Shown: positions 17,088 through 26,220, numbered from the stretch's first letter. The stretch is DNA of 52,868 nucleotides from Myxococcales bacterium (GCA_021847645.1 JAJZQG010000028.1:1-52868); one strand, 5' to 3'. Notes: generated from the letters alone by a model not told the origin. Translations and numbers: made by a program.

Positions 17088-17649
17088 AGCCGCAAACGCG
17101 CTCCACCGAACCACGCACGGCCTGGCCCTGTCGGCACTGGCCGCGCTCAGCCTCTGCGCGCCTGCCGCCTGCGACAGGAAGCCGTCGCCTTCCGAGCCTC
17201 CCGACGCGAGCACGGTCGCGACCGCGGCCTCGAGCGCAGCCGCATCCGCGAGCGCGGCCCCAGCAGCCTCGTCATCACCGGCTCCCGCCGATCCGATGCA
17301 GCTTCTGGGCTTCGTGTTCTCGAGCGACGTGAAGAACAAGGAGCCTGTCGACCGGTTGGAGGCTGCGGAACCGGGCATGCGCGTCTGGGCTCACCTCAAG
17401 TTGCGGAATCGCTCCGCCGCGACCCGCGTGGTGCACCTGGCCTTCCGGGTCGACGGCGAGAGCCGCACCGCGGTCGACCTGAACGTCGAGCCCTCGTGGT
17501 CCTACCGGACATGGGCGTACAACACGCTACGAAAGACCGACAAGTCCGGCGAGGTGACGCTGACGGTGACCGACGACAGCGGGGCGACGCTGGTGGAACA
17601 GTCGCTGCCGATTCGGGCGAAGGCGATCAAGAAGCCCCTCGCCAAGTAG
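17074..17649 (+). CDS. DUF2914-like lipoprotein
   Basis: About 191 residues. Adjacent ATGs at 17074 and 17077 lie inside the end of the PilZ gene (14-base overlap), with GAGGAG upstream. A signal peptide runs to a Cys in CAPAACDRK, followed by a Ser/Ala/Pro-rich spacer. Residues about 75-185 resemble DUF2914: FVFSSDVKNKEPVDRLE, VWAHLKLRNRS, VHLAFRVDGE, then SWSYRTWAY and GEVTLTVTDDSGATLVEQ. The domain is an immunoglobulin-like beta fold of unknown role, common in Deltaproteobacteria-type envelopes. It is co-translated with the PilZ protein. Confidence 0.7.
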   Translation: MMSTEAANALHRTTHGLALSALAALSLCAPAACDRKPSPSEPPDASTVATAASSAAASASAAPAASSSPAPADPMQLLGFVFSSDVKNKEPVDRLEAAEPGMRVWAHLKLRNRSAATRVVHLAFRVDGESRTAVDLNVEPSWSYRTWAYNTLRKTDKSGEVTLTVTDDSGATLVEQSLPIRAKAIKKPLAK

Positions 17650-17702
17650 GGATTGCCCGCTTCGGGGACCGAAGTTTACCCGACGCGCGGGACCGGTTTA
17701 GG

Positions 17703-18800
17703 ATGCGACCGATGCCCTACGACGACAAGCTGGCACGCCTCGTGGACCTGCTCGAACGGGACATTGCACGCATGCTCGCCGACCAGGCGGCGAGAGTGGC
17801 GGGATTCGAAGACGTCGACTTCGACCCGCTGCATGGCCTGGTGACGTACGTGGCGGGAGGCCGGCGCCTGTGGACGGCGCAGGTGGAAGCGATTGGCACG
17901 TACGCGGCGGACGTCGGCGTTTTCCGGTGGGCGTGGAGCGCCTACGAGCGCCCGCCGGGCAGGGCGAGGCTGAACGTGGTTTTCGCCGAGGGACAGAGGC
18001 TGGGAATCGCTGCGTTGACGACGGGGCAAACGCCCGTTCCCGACCAGGAACAGGCCATCGGGATCGCCAACGCAGCAGCAGCGTTGGCGCGAGCCTCCGG
18101 CGTGTATCGGACCAGGGAGCCCAGCCGGCTGACGTTCTACGCGATGTTCGACGTATCCCACGGCACCGAGCAACGTCTGGCGCACAGCCCTCTGCCGCCG
18201 GCGGTGCGTTCGGGCGGATCGCGCTTCCCTGCTCCGATGGTGAAGTCCGCACCGCCGCCACGTGTCGCTAGCGGTGAGTCGGTCTATCCGGCCCCCATGA
18301 CCCTGACGGGCGCCCTGCAAATGCCCAAGCCCGCCCGCGTGCCGATCATGTCCATGCCGCCACCGCCGATGCCGGCGTCGGATGCGGCTTCCTCGGGCGA
18401 TCCGAGCGTGCCTCTGTCGCGTGACCGTTGGTTCGACGAAGCCCCAGCACAGCGGGCCCCGGCGCTAGCCGTGCGCGAGCCCGCGCGGGACCTGGTCATG
18501 CCCATCGCCAACATGGCATTGACGGCGATCGTGGCAGCGTTGCCGCAAGGCTTCCAGCAAGCGATGCTGGTCATCGATGTCACCGTCACCGACGGCCGTG
18601 CGCGATATTCCGCGGTGATCGTTGCGCTCGACGTGCCGGGCAATCTCGTGGCGGTGCCGACGCCGCAGGCGGTCATGGACGGCATTGGCGGGCTCATCGT
18701 CGAGGACGCCAGGTCCGGCAACGGACGCTGGAAGCGTTTGCTCGTTCGCCTCTCCCAGAAAGAGCACAGAGTCACGCTGCAGATCGACGTGATGGCGTAA
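17703..18800 (+). CDS. DUF6882-like protein with C-terminal extra domain
   Basis: 365 residues from ATG 17703 (a second ATG at 17712 is possible). The N-terminal 160 residues match the DUF6882 pattern: a 'WTAQVEAIGTYAADVGVFRWAW' type strand pair (quoted in part: EAIGTYAADVGVFRWAW), then EAIGIANAAAALARASGVYR. A Pro/Met-rich linker of about 110 residues follows. The C-terminal region (QAMLVIDVTVTDG ... VRLSQKEHRVTLQIDV) looks like a compact alpha/beta domain, faintly like the DUF600/YezG immunity-protein group. No toxin partner is seen next to it, so an immunity role is only a possibility. It lies 53 bases after the lipoprotein gene. Confidence 0.6.
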   Translation: MRPMPYDDKLARLVDLLERDIARMLADQAARVAGFEDVDFDPLHGLVTYVAGGRRLWTAQVEAIGTYAADVGVFRWAWSAYERPPGRARLNVVFAEGQRLGIAALTTGQTPVPDQEQAIGIANAAAALARASGVYRTREPSRLTFYAMFDVSHGTEQRLAHSPLPPAVRSGGSRFPAPMVKSAPPPRVASGESVYPAPMTLTGALQMPKPARVPIMSMPPPPMPASDAASSGDPSVPLSRDRWFDEAPAQRAPALAVREPARDLVMPIANMALTAIVAALPQGFQQAMLVIDVTVTDGRARYSAVIVALDVPGNLVAVPTPQAVMDGIGGLIVEDARSGNGRWKRLLVRLSQKEHRVTLQIDVMA

Positions 18801-18908
18801 GGACGCGACGGTCCCCACAACGCACCTTGCGCCCTCGCCCCGGTCGAGACAGTTGACAGCTCTCAGCCGTGGCCAGCTTGAGACATCCGTTCTTCTTGTT
18901 GGACATGT

Positions 18909-18937
18909 TTGACATTCGTGGTCGTCGCTGGTACAGG
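18909..18937 (+). promoter_or_regulatory. Candidate sigma-70 promoter of the Ehr operon
   Basis: A perfect TTGACA (18909-18914), a 17-base spacer and TACAGG (18932-18937) lie just before the regulator ATG at 18953, so the leader would be only about ten bases. Three GACAT words (around 18882, 18902 and 18911) overlap the promoter and could be part of an operator. A second TTGACA at 18853 has no good -10. Confidence 0.45.
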
Positions 18938-18952
18938 CGCGCAACCTCGAAC

Positions 18953-19645
18953 ATGAAGCTCACGGTCAAAGACGTCGCCTCCCTGCTGCAGGTCTCCGAG
19001 AAGTCGATCTATCGCTGGATCAAGTCGACCGACTTTCCCACTCACCGGGTCAATGACCAGTACCGGTTCAACCGGGCAGAGGTGCTCGAGTGGGCCACGG
19101 CGCATCGCGTCACCGTGTCTCCCGACCTGCTGTGCGAACCGGACAGCCACGGGGCGCCCATGCCGACCCTCGTCCAAGCGCTCGAAGACGGCGGCATCCA
19201 CTATCGCCTCGAAGGCGCGGACAAGGAGGGGGTGCTGCGGGCGGTCGTCCGCATGCTTCGCCTGCCCGAGGAAGTCGATCGGGACTACCTGTTCCGCGTG
19301 CTGCTGGCGCGCGAGGCGCTCGGTTCCACCGGCGTGGGCCGAGGCATTGCCATCCCGCACGTTCGCAACCCGATCGTGCTTCACGTGCCCAGGGCGACCA
19401 TCACGTTGTGCTTCCTCGAGAAGCCCGTGGAGTTCGACGCGATCGACGGGCAGCCGGTGCACACGCTGTTCACGTTGATCAGCCCGACGGTCCGGGCGCA
19501 CCTGCACATGCTCTCGCGGCTCGCATTCGCTTTGCACAACCCGTCCTTCCACGAGGTCATCGCAGGGCAAGGATCCCGTGATGCGGTGCTCGCGGCGGCG
19601 CGAGCGGTCGAATCGTCGCTCCCATCCGGGGCGCCGGCAAGCTGA
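18953..19645 (+). CDS. Regulator: excisionase-type HTH fused to PTS EIIA (PtsN-like) domain
   Basis: 230 residues from ATG 18953. Residues 1-50 form an excisionase/MerR-like helix-turn-helix (KLTVKDVASLLQVSEKSIYRW ... YRFNRAEVLEW, quoted in parts). Residues about 68-225 are a type-2 PTS EIIA domain of the fructose/nitrogen-PTS (PtsN) class, with the phospho-accepting His136 in GRGIAIPHVRNP. Such a fusion could couple phosphotransfer state to DNA binding. It is followed after ten bases by six genes for an Ehr-type membrane complex and is probably their co-transcribed regulator. No EI, HPr or EIIB gene is nearby. Confidence 0.85.
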   Translation: MKLTVKDVASLLQVSEKSIYRWIKSTDFPTHRVNDQYRFNRAEVLEWATAHRVTVSPDLLCEPDSHGAPMPTLVQALEDGGIHYRLEGADKEGVLRAVVRMLRLPEEVDRDYLFRVLLAREALGSTGVGRGIAIPHVRNPIVLHVPRATITLCFLEKPVEFDAIDGQPVHTLFTLISPTVRAHLHMLSRLAFALHNPSFHEVIAGQGSRDAVLAAARAVESSLPSGAPAS

Positions 19646-19655
19646 GAGGCACGCT

Positions 19656-21641
19656 ATGTGGATATTCGTCGCTGGTCTCCTGCTGCAGCTGGCAGGAGGG
19701 GCTGCCGCGTTCCTGACGGCGCGGCGCTCCGTCACCGCACACGCCCTCGGCGCAGGAACTGCCGTGCTGGGCTGCCTCGCGGTGCTCGCGAGCACTGTCC
19801 TGGTGCTGCTCGATCGGGCCCCGTCCACCCTTCGGTTGCCCTGGGCGGTCCCCTACGGCTCCTTCAGCATCGCGATCGATCCGCTCTCCGCCTTGTTCCT
19901 CGCCGCGATCGCCGTGGTCGGCGTAGCCAGCGCCATCTACGGGACGTCCTACCTGGGAAGCGATCCCGGCCCGCGCAGGCTCGGCAGCTCCTGGTTCTTC
20001 TTCAACACGCTGCTCGCGTCCATGAGCCTGGTGGTCACCGCCCGCAACGCCGTGCTGTTCCTGGTCGCGTGGGAAGTCATGTCGATCGCGTCGTTCTTCC
20101 TGGTCACCTTCGAGCACGAGCGAGAAGATGTTCGCAGCGCCGGGTGGCTGTACTTGATTGCCTCGCACCTGGGAGCCGCCGTCTTGACAGCGCTGTTCGT
20201 GGTGCTGGGCCGCAGCGCCGGGAGCCTCGACTTCGACGCATTTCCAGCGGTCGCTTCGCACGGCGCCACCGCGGGCGCCGCGTTCCTGCTCGCCTTGGTA
20301 GGCTTCGGCGTCAAAGCCGGGTTCGTGCCCGTGCACGTCTGGCTGCCGGAAGCACACCCCGCTGCGCCGAGCCATGTCTCCGCACTCATGTCGGGCGTCA
20401 TGATCAAGACAGGAATTTACGGCATCGTAAGGACGCTCACGTGGCTCGGACCGCCCCGCGCCTGGTGGGGATGGACCCTGGTGGGCGTGGGAATCACCTC
20501 GGGGGTTCTCGGAGTGCTGTTCGCCCTCGCGCAGCACGATCTCAAGCGTCTGCTCGCCTATCACAGCGTGGAGAACGTCGGAATCATCGCGCTGGGAATC
20601 GGCCTCGGTGTCCTGGGCATGGCGCTGGGCAATGAAGCGCTCGCCGTGGCAGGCTTCGCCGGCGGGCTGCTTCACGTGCTCAACCACGCGCTGTTCAAGG
20701 GCCTGCTGTTCCTGTCGTCGGGCGCGGTCATCCACGCAACCGGCACCCGGCATCTGGAGCACCTGGGAGGACTGATGCGCCGCATGCGCTGGACGGGCGC
20801 AGCGTTCCTGCTCGGCTCGGTGGCGATCGTGGGCCTGCCGCCTCTCAACGGCTTCGTCTCCGAGCTTCTCATCTACGTGGGCGCGCTGCAGTCGGGCCTG
20901 TCCAGCGGCGCCGAGCTCTCCGGGCTGATGTTCGGCTGCGCCGCCTCACTCGCGCTCATCGGCGGACTGGCGGCCGCCTGCTTCGCCAAGGCCTTCGGCG
21001 TCGTGTTCCTCGGCGTCGAGCGTCGCCCCCTGGGCGGCCACACGGTCGATCCCCCGACGACGATGCGCGCCGGCATGCTGCTTCTGGCCGCCGGCTGTCT
21101 CGCCATCGGCCTGCTGCCGCGCAGGGCATTGGACTTGTTGTCACCGGCCGTTGCCCAGGCCGCCTCCCTCGGCGCCGGCCCCGCAGCCGCTGTCCTGCAC
21201 GCCCAGGGGCCGATGTTCGCGAATGTCACGCTCGTCTCCAGCGTGGGCATCGGCCTGGTGCTGGGGCTGTGGCTGCTACGCGCCTGGCTGCTTCGCGGCC
21301 GCTCGGTCTGCCGTGCTCCGACCTGGGATTGCGGCTACGTGGCCCCGTCTCCCCGCATGCAGTACACGGCGTCGTCCTTCGCCCAGCCGCTGCTGGACCT
21401 GTTCGGCGCGGCGGTGCGCAGCTCGCGCGAGGAGCGCCTGCCGCAAGGCACGTTCCCCGGCGCGTCGTCCTTTGCCACGCACGAGCACGACGTATGGAAG
21501 GAGAAGGTGTTCGCAGGCGCGTTTCGCCGCGGCGCGGCGATTCTCGATCGCTTTCACTGGATCCAGCAGGGCAACGTACAGCTGTACGTGCTCTACATCG
21601 TCGTGACCCTCGTGGCGCTCCTGCTCTGGAAGCTGTACTGA
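19656..21641 (+). CDS. Ehr complex antiporter-like subunit (HyfB/HycC-like)
   Basis: 661 residues, ATG ten bases after the regulator stop. It is a polytopic antiporter-type subunit of the NuoL/M/N family: SWFFFNTLLASMSLVV, WEVMSIASFFLV, GFGVKAGFVPVHVWLPEAHPAAPSHVSALMSG (read as KAGFVPVHVWLPEAHP), LKRLLAYHSVENVG and LNHALFKGLLFLSSG. The conserved Lys in KAGF and Glu in WEVMS are typical proton-channel residues. The C-terminal 150 residues (CGYVAPSPRMQYTASSFA) match hydrogenase-4 component B rather than NuoL. Expected in the inner membrane, translocating H+ or Na+. Confidence 0.9.
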   Translation: MWIFVAGLLLQLAGGAAAFLTARRSVTAHALGAGTAVLGCLAVLASTVLVLLDRAPSTLRLPWAVPYGSFSIAIDPLSALFLAAIAVVGVASAIYGTSYLGSDPGPRRLGSSWFFFNTLLASMSLVVTARNAVLFLVAWEVMSIASFFLVTFEHEREDVRSAGWLYLIASHLGAAVLTALFVVLGRSAGSLDFDAFPAVASHGATAGAAFLLALVGFGVKAGFVPVHVWLPEAHPAAPSHVSALMSGVMIKTGIYGIVRTLTWLGPPRAWWGWTLVGVGITSGVLGVLFALAQHDLKRLLAYHSVENVGIIALGIGLGVLGMALGNEALAVAGFAGGLLHVLNHALFKGLLFLSSGAVIHATGTRHLEHLGGLMRRMRWTGAAFLLGSVAIVGLPPLNGFVSELLIYVGALQSGLSSGAELSGLMFGCAASLALIGGLAAACFAKAFGVVFLGVERRPLGGHTVDPPTTMRAGMLLLAAGCLAIGLLPRRALDLLSPAVAQAASLGAGPAAAVLHAQGPMFANVTLVSSVGIGLVLGLWLLRAWLLRGRSVCRAPTWDCGYVAPSPRMQYTASSFAQPLLDLFGAAVRSSREERLPQGTFPGASSFATHEHDVWKEKVFAGAFRRGAAILDRFHWIQQGNVQLYVLYIVVTLVALLLWKLY

Positions 21642-21642
21642 C

Positions 21643-22557
21643 ATGCACGCCGCAAGCATTATGAGCCCCATTGCCGCGCTCGCGCTCGCCCCGCTGCTCG
21701 TCGGGATCGTCAACCGCGTCAAGGCCTGGTTCGCCGGACGACGCGGACGTCCCCTGCTCCAGCTTTACTACGATATCGCCAAGCTGCTGCGCAAAGGCAC
21801 GGTCTACTCGGACACGAGCTCCTGGGTGGTGAGAGCGGGCCCCGTCATCGGATTGGCCGCTTCGCTGTGCGCGCTCGCCCTCGTGCCTTCCGGCGGCGTG
21901 CCGGCGCTCGTTTCGTTTGCGTGGGACATCGTGTTCGTGGCCTATCTGCTGGGCATCGCGCGGTTCTTCACCGTCGCCGCCGCCCTGGACACGGGCTCGG
22001 CGTTCGAGGGCATGGGCGCGAGCCGCGAGGTCCAGCTGTCCGCGCTGGCCGAGCCGGCCTTGATCCTGCTGCTGGCCGCGGTCAGCAAGTCCGTCGGCCA
22101 CAACGGCGACTTGTCCTCGGTCATCGGCGGGATCGGCCCCGCGGCCTGGTTGCGTCACGCTCCTACGCTCGGACTCGCCGTCGCCGGCATGCTCGTCGTC
22201 TTTCTCGCCGAGAACTCCCGGGTCCCCTTCGATGACCCCAATACCCACCTCGAGCTGACCATGATCCACGAGGTCATGATCCTCGATCACGGCGGGCCCG
22301 ATCTGGCCTTCATCCTCTACGGAGCCTCGCTCAAGATGTGGATTCTGGCCTCCATCCTGGTCGGCATCGCCGTGCCCATCCGTACGGGCAACCCTTGGCT
22401 CGACGGCGGCGCGACGGTCCTGGCGGTCTTCGCGGTCGGTCTGATCACCGGCATCGTCGAGTCCAGCATGGCGCGCTTCCGGCTGGCGCGCCTGCCCATG
22501 TTGCTGCTCGCCGCTACGGTCCTCGCCGTTCTCGCCTTCGTGCTCCACGGAGCGTGA
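21643..22557 (+). CDS. Ehr complex membrane anchor subunit (HyfC/HycD, NuoH-like)
   Basis: 304 residues, ATG one base after the preceding stop. About eight transmembrane helices. Family signatures of the NuoH/HycD group are VNRVKAWFAGRRGRPLLQ near the N-terminus, the loop AENSRVPFDDPNTHLELTMIHE and FEGMGASREV. The acidic loop after RVPFDDP is the region that faces the large/small subunit module and the putative quinone cavity in complex I. It anchors the peripheral redox arm to the antiporter-like subunits. Confidence 0.92.
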   Translation: MHAASIMSPIAALALAPLLVGIVNRVKAWFAGRRGRPLLQLYYDIAKLLRKGTVYSDTSSWVVRAGPVIGLAASLCALALVPSGGVPALVSFAWDIVFVAYLLGIARFFTVAAALDTGSAFEGMGASREVQLSALAEPALILLLAAVSKSVGHNGDLSSVIGGIGPAAWLRHAPTLGLAVAGMLVVFLAENSRVPFDDPNTHLELTMIHEVMILDHGGPDLAFILYGASLKMWILASILVGIAVPIRTGNPWLDGGATVLAVFAVGLITGIVESSMARFRLARLPMLLLAATVLAVLAFVLHGA

Positions 22558-22561
22558 TTCC

Positions 22562-23221
22562 ATGCACCACGGTCTCGACATCGTCCTGCTGCTCGCCATC
22601 CTCACCACCCTGGGGGTTCTGGGTTCGAGCCGCTTGCGAACCTGCATCCGGCTCGTTGCCTTCCAGGGCATGGTCATCGGCCTGCTTCCCGTGCTTGCGA
22701 CGCCGCTCGCGCAAGCCGACGCCGGGCTGGCGACCATGGGGATCGCCTACGCGGCAGCCAGCGTGGCGTCCCGCGGGCTGCTGTTTCCGTGGCTGCTGCT
22801 GCGTGCACAGCGCCAGGCCAACGTGCGACGGGAGGTCGAGCCTTACGTGGGATACGGCGCGAGCCTGGCGTTGGGAGCCGGCGCCCTCGTGTTCTCCGCC
22901 TGGCTGTCCTCGAGGCTGCCCCTGCCCGAGCCGGCTCCTTCCCCTTTCGCGCTTCCCATGGCGTTCTTCCTCGGCCTAACCGGCCTGTTCCTGACTGTCA
23001 GCCGCAAGAAGGCAATCATGCAGGTGCTCGGCTATCTGCTGCTCGAGAACGGCATCTTCGCTTTCGGTGTCATCTTCGTGCGCCATCAGCCCCTGCTCGT
23101 CGAGCTCGGCGTGCTGCTCGACATCTTCGCTGCCACGTTCGTCATGGGCGTCGCCATCTTCCACATCAGCCGCGAGTTCGAGCATGTCGACGCGGACCGC
23201 CTCACTTCCTTGAAGGACTGA
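22562..23221 (+). CDS. Ehr complex small membrane subunit (HyfE, NuoK-like)
   Basis: 219 residues, ATG four bases after the preceding stop. Six or so hydrophobic helices. The central stretch QVLGYLLLENGIFAFG is the HyfE/NuoK hallmark with a buried Glu (LLLEN), and a second motif GVLLDIFAATFVMGV follows. The end is soluble and charged (ISREFEHVDADRLTSLKD). It corresponds to HyfE of E. coli hydrogenase-4, which occupies the NuoK position and takes part in ion movement. Confidence 0.88.
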   Translation: MHHGLDIVLLLAILTTLGVLGSSRLRTCIRLVAFQGMVIGLLPVLATPLAQADAGLATMGIAYAAASVASRGLLFPWLLLRAQRQANVRREVEPYVGYGASLALGAGALVFSAWLSSRLPLPEPAPSPFALPMAFFLGLTGLFLTVSRKKAIMQVLGYLLLENGIFAFGVIFVRHQPLLVELGVLLDIFAATFVMGVAIFHISREFEHVDADRLTSLKD

Positions 23222-23227
23222 ACCGAG

Positions 23228-24706
23228 ATGATCGCCGCCATCGCCCTGGTCCCTGCGCTCGCCGGCCTCGTCGCGTTTTTCCTGCGCGGCTCCCGGCCGC
23301 GTCGAGTGCTGCTGGTCGCGACCGCGCTTGCCCACCTGCTGCTGACCGGAGCAGCGTTCATCTCACCGCCCGCGCCGCTGCTCGACGGCTGGCTTCGCCT
23401 GGACCCGACCGGCCGCCTGTTCCTCGCCGTCACCAGCGTGCTGTTTCTCGCCGCTTCGACCCAAGCCGTCGACTACCTCGCGGGCGAGCAGCAGGAGCGC
23501 GACGCGCTGGCGACCGCGGGAGGCTTCGTCTTTCAACGTGTCCCGGAGGCAGTCTTCACGGGCTGCATGCTGCTGCTTCTGGCGTCGCTGAGCCTGGTCA
23601 CGATGTGCCAGCACTTCGGCCTGCTGTGGGTCGCGGTCGAGGCCACGACCCTCGCAAGCGCGCCCTTGGTGTACTTCCACCGCGATGCGCGCTCCCTGGA
23701 GGCCACCTGGAAGTACCTGGTCGTGTGCTCGGTCGGAATCGCGCTGGCGCTGCTCGGAAACTTCTTTCTCGCCGTCGCCGCGGCGGATACCGCGCATTCG
23801 GCCGTGCGCCTCGTGGTCGACGATCTGATGAGCTTCGGTCCGGGCCTCCACAAGGCTTGGCTGCAGGGCGCGATGATCTTCTTCGTCGTCGGATACGGCA
23901 CCAAGATGGGCCTTGCGCCTCTGCACACCTGGCTGCCCGACGCGCACTCCGAGGCTCCCGCGGTCGTGTCCGCGCTCCTGTCCGGGGCCGTGCTCAACGG
24001 CGCATTTCTCGCTGTCCTGCGCTCTCTGCAGGTGTGCGACGCCGCCGGGCTGGGAGCATTCGCCCGTGAGCTGCTGCTCGTCTTGGGGTTCGTCTCCATG
24101 GCCACCGCAGCCGTGTTCGTGATCCGGCAGTCCGACTACAAGCGCATGCTCGCCTACTCGAGTGTCGAGCACATGGGCGTCATCGCCGTGGGCGTGGGCC
24201 TCGGAGGCGCCGGTGCCTTCGGTGCCCTGCTCCACGCGGTCAACCACTCGCTCGCCAAGGGCATGCTCTTTCTCGCGGCTGGCCAGATCCTGGCGCTGTT
24301 CGCCACCAAGAAGACTTCGCAGGTCCGAGGCCTGCTGCGCGGCTATCCGATCGTCGGCGCGCTGTGGCTCGTTGGCTTCCTGGCCGTCTCCGGAATCCCG
24401 CCCTTCGGCGCCTTCCTCAGCGAGTTCACCATCGCCAAGGCCGCAGCCGATCAGCATCGCCCCGTCGTCCTCGCCATGTTCCTCGGCCTGCTCGGCATCG
24501 TCTTCATCGGCATGGCCTCGTCCGTGCTGCCCATGGCACAGGGCGCCTTCGCCAGCGCCCCGCGCCCTCGGCCCACCCACCGCTGGCGCGCCGTGCTCGC
24601 GACCGCTGCGCTCGGACTCCTCGCGCTCGTCATGGGCGTCTACATTCCCCGGCCCGTGTCCGACACGCTGCAGTCCGCGGCCAGCTCCTTCGGAGGATAC
24701 CGATGA
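23228..24706 (+). CDS. Ehr complex antiporter-like subunit (HyfF, NuoN/L-like)
   Basis: 492 residues, ATG six bases after HyfE. A second antiporter-like subunit with LLWVAVEATTLASAPLVYF (proton-channel Glu), GYGTKMGLAPLHTWLPDAHSEAP with the conserved Lys, YKRMLAYSSVEHMGVI, NHSLAKGMLFLAAG and GIPPFGAFLSEF. About 13-14 helices. It matches HyfF and lies in the usual hyf order after hyfE. With HyfB this gives two antiporter-like subunits, fewer than complex I and like group 4 hydrogenases. Its stop overlaps the next ATG (ATGA). Confidence 0.92.
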   Translation: MIAAIALVPALAGLVAFFLRGSRPRRVLLVATALAHLLLTGAAFISPPAPLLDGWLRLDPTGRLFLAVTSVLFLAASTQAVDYLAGEQQERDALATAGGFVFQRVPEAVFTGCMLLLLASLSLVTMCQHFGLLWVAVEATTLASAPLVYFHRDARSLEATWKYLVVCSVGIALALLGNFFLAVAAADTAHSAVRLVVDDLMSFGPGLHKAWLQGAMIFFVVGYGTKMGLAPLHTWLPDAHSEAPAVVSALLSGAVLNGAFLAVLRSLQVCDAAGLGAFARELLLVLGFVSMATAAVFVIRQSDYKRMLAYSSVEHMGVIAVGVGLGGAGAFGALLHAVNHSLAKGMLFLAAGQILALFATKKTSQVRGLLRGYPIVGALWLVGFLAVSGIPPFGAFLSEFTIAKAAADQHRPVVLAMFLGLLGIVFIGMASSVLPMAQGAFASAPRPRPTHRWRAVLATAALGLLALVMGVYIPRPVSDTLQSAASSFGGYR

Positions 24707-26220
24707 GCAGCCTGCAACCCCTCGCACTCGCTAATGGCGAGTCCGCGCCGCGGGACGCGGTCCCCATTGCCGATCTGCCCGCGCTCCGATCGTTCGTTGT
24801 CCAGCGAGTGCGCCAGGGAGGACAGCTGTATTCGCTACATGCCCTGCCGACGCAGGGACAGCCGCGGCTGCTGGCTTGCGTGGGCGTGCCCGAGTCCGGG
24901 TCGATCGAGCTCGCCTGCGCCGAGCTGCCGGACCGCTTTCCGTCCATCACCACGGAGTGCACGGCCGCTCATTGGTTCGAAAGAGAGCTCGCCGAGCAGT
25001 GGGGTGTCGTGCCCGAAGGCCACCCCTGGCTCGAGCCGATTCGCTTCCATGCCAGCCGTCGGACCGGCCATGACGCCTGGGGCCGGGCACCCGGCGACAT
25101 CGAGATCGGCCGGCGCGCCTTCTGGAAAGTCGAGGGCGACGAGGTGCACGAGGTTGCGGTCGGCCCCGTGCACGCGGGCGTCATCGAGCCGGGGCACTTC
25201 CGCTTCCAATGCCACGGAGAGACGGTGTTCCATCTCGAGGTCTCGTTGGGATACCAGCACCGGGGCGCCGAGCAGTCCCTGGTGGGCACGCCGGGGCCAC
25301 GCGCGATGGCCGTCGCCGAGACCTTGGCTGGTGACACGACGATCGGCCATGCCACGGCCTGGACGAGCGTCCTCGAGGCGCTCGCGGGCGTGACGGTGCC
25401 ACCTCGCGCCGAGGCGATTCGCGCGATCGCCCTCGAGCTCGAGCGCCTCGCCAATCATACGGGCGACCTGGGAGCGCTCGCCGGGGACGTGGCCTATCTG
25501 CCCACCGCCTCCTTCTGCGGGCGCCTTCGCGGCGATCTGCTCAACATGACCGCCTCCTTGTGCGGCAGCCGCTTCGGGCGTGGGCTCGTGCGGCCCGGGG
25601 GCGTTGCCTTCGATATCGACGAGACCCTCGCACGGGACCTGACCGCGCGGCTCGATGCGGTCATGAAGGACGTCTCGCAGGCGGTGAACCTGTTGTGGGA
25701 CAAGCCGTCGGTCATGGCCCGGTTCGAAGGCATGGGGGCCCTGTCCCGGCAGCTCGCGATCGACCTGGGGCTGGTGGGCCCCGCCGCCCGCGCCTGCGGG
25801 CTCGAGCACGACATCCGGGCCGACTTCCCTGTCGGTCACTATCGCTTCTCCCAAGTACCAGTCTCTACGTGGGATACGGGCGACGTGTTCGCGCGCGCGT
25901 TCGTGCGCTGGCTCGAGATCCAGCGCGCTGCCGAGTTCGTGCGCGACGGTCTTTCCGCCTTGCCCGAGGGCAGCGTTCGGGCCGAGAGCCGATCGCCGAG
26001 GCCGAACCGGATCGCCGTGGCGCTCGTCGAGGGCTGGCGGGGGGCGATCTGCCATGTAGCGGTCACCGACCAGCAGGGGGACATCGAGCACGCCAAGGTC
26101 GTGGATCCTTCGTTTCACAACTGGATCGGGCTCGCCATGGCCCTTCGCAACAACCCGATCTCCGAGTTCCCGCTCTGCAACAAGAGCTTCAACCTGTCCT
26201 ACTGCGGACATGATCTGTGA
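24703..26220 (+). CDS. Ehr complex large subunit lacking NiFe ligands (HyfG-like, NuoC-NuoD fusion)
   Basis: 505 residues. Residues about 1-130 are NuoC/30-kDa-like (AAHWFERELAEQWGVVPEGHP) and 145-505 NuoD/hydrogenase-large-subunit-like (VGPVHAGVIEPGHFRFQCHGE, LGYQHRGAE, ELERLANHTGDLG). In real group 4 hydrogenases a CxxC pair follows the HRGxE block. Here that stretch is TLAGDTTIGHATAW (208-220) with no cysteine. At the C-terminus the DPCxxC pair is replaced by DPSFHNW (469-473) and a final NKSFNLSYCGHDL, leaving at most one cysteine. The protein ends there with no processing tail. A NiFe centre is therefore very unlikely, and the subunit fits the Ehr group. Confidence 0.88.
   Translation: MSSLQPLALANGESAPRDAVPIADLPALRSFVVQRVRQGGQLYSLHALPTQGQPRLLACVGVPESGSIELACAELPDRFPSITTECTAAHWFERELAEQWGVVPEGHPWLEPIRFHASRRTGHDAWGRAPGDIEIGRRAFWKVEGDEVHEVAVGPVHAGVIEPGHFRFQCHGETVFHLEVSLGYQHRGAEQSLVGTPGPRAMAVAETLAGDTTIGHATAWTSVLEALAGVTVPPRAEAIRAIALELERLANHTGDLGALAGDVAYLPTASFCGRLRGDLLNMTASLCGSRFGRGLVRPGGVAFDIDETLARDLTARLDAVMKDVSQAVNLLWDKPSVMARFEGMGALSRQLAIDLGLVGPAARACGLEHDIRADFPVGHYRFSQVPVSTWDTGDVFARAFVRWLEIQRAAEFVRDGLSALPEGSVRAESRSPRPNRIAVALVEGWRGAICHVAVTDQQGDIEHAKVVDPSFHNWIGLAMALRNNPISEFPLCNKSFNLSYCGHDL

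Noticed and set aside
17703-18800. Toxin-immunity pair based on the DUF600-like C-terminus
   Set aside because: The similarity is faint and no toxin-like gene is adjacent, so only a note was kept in the gene entry.
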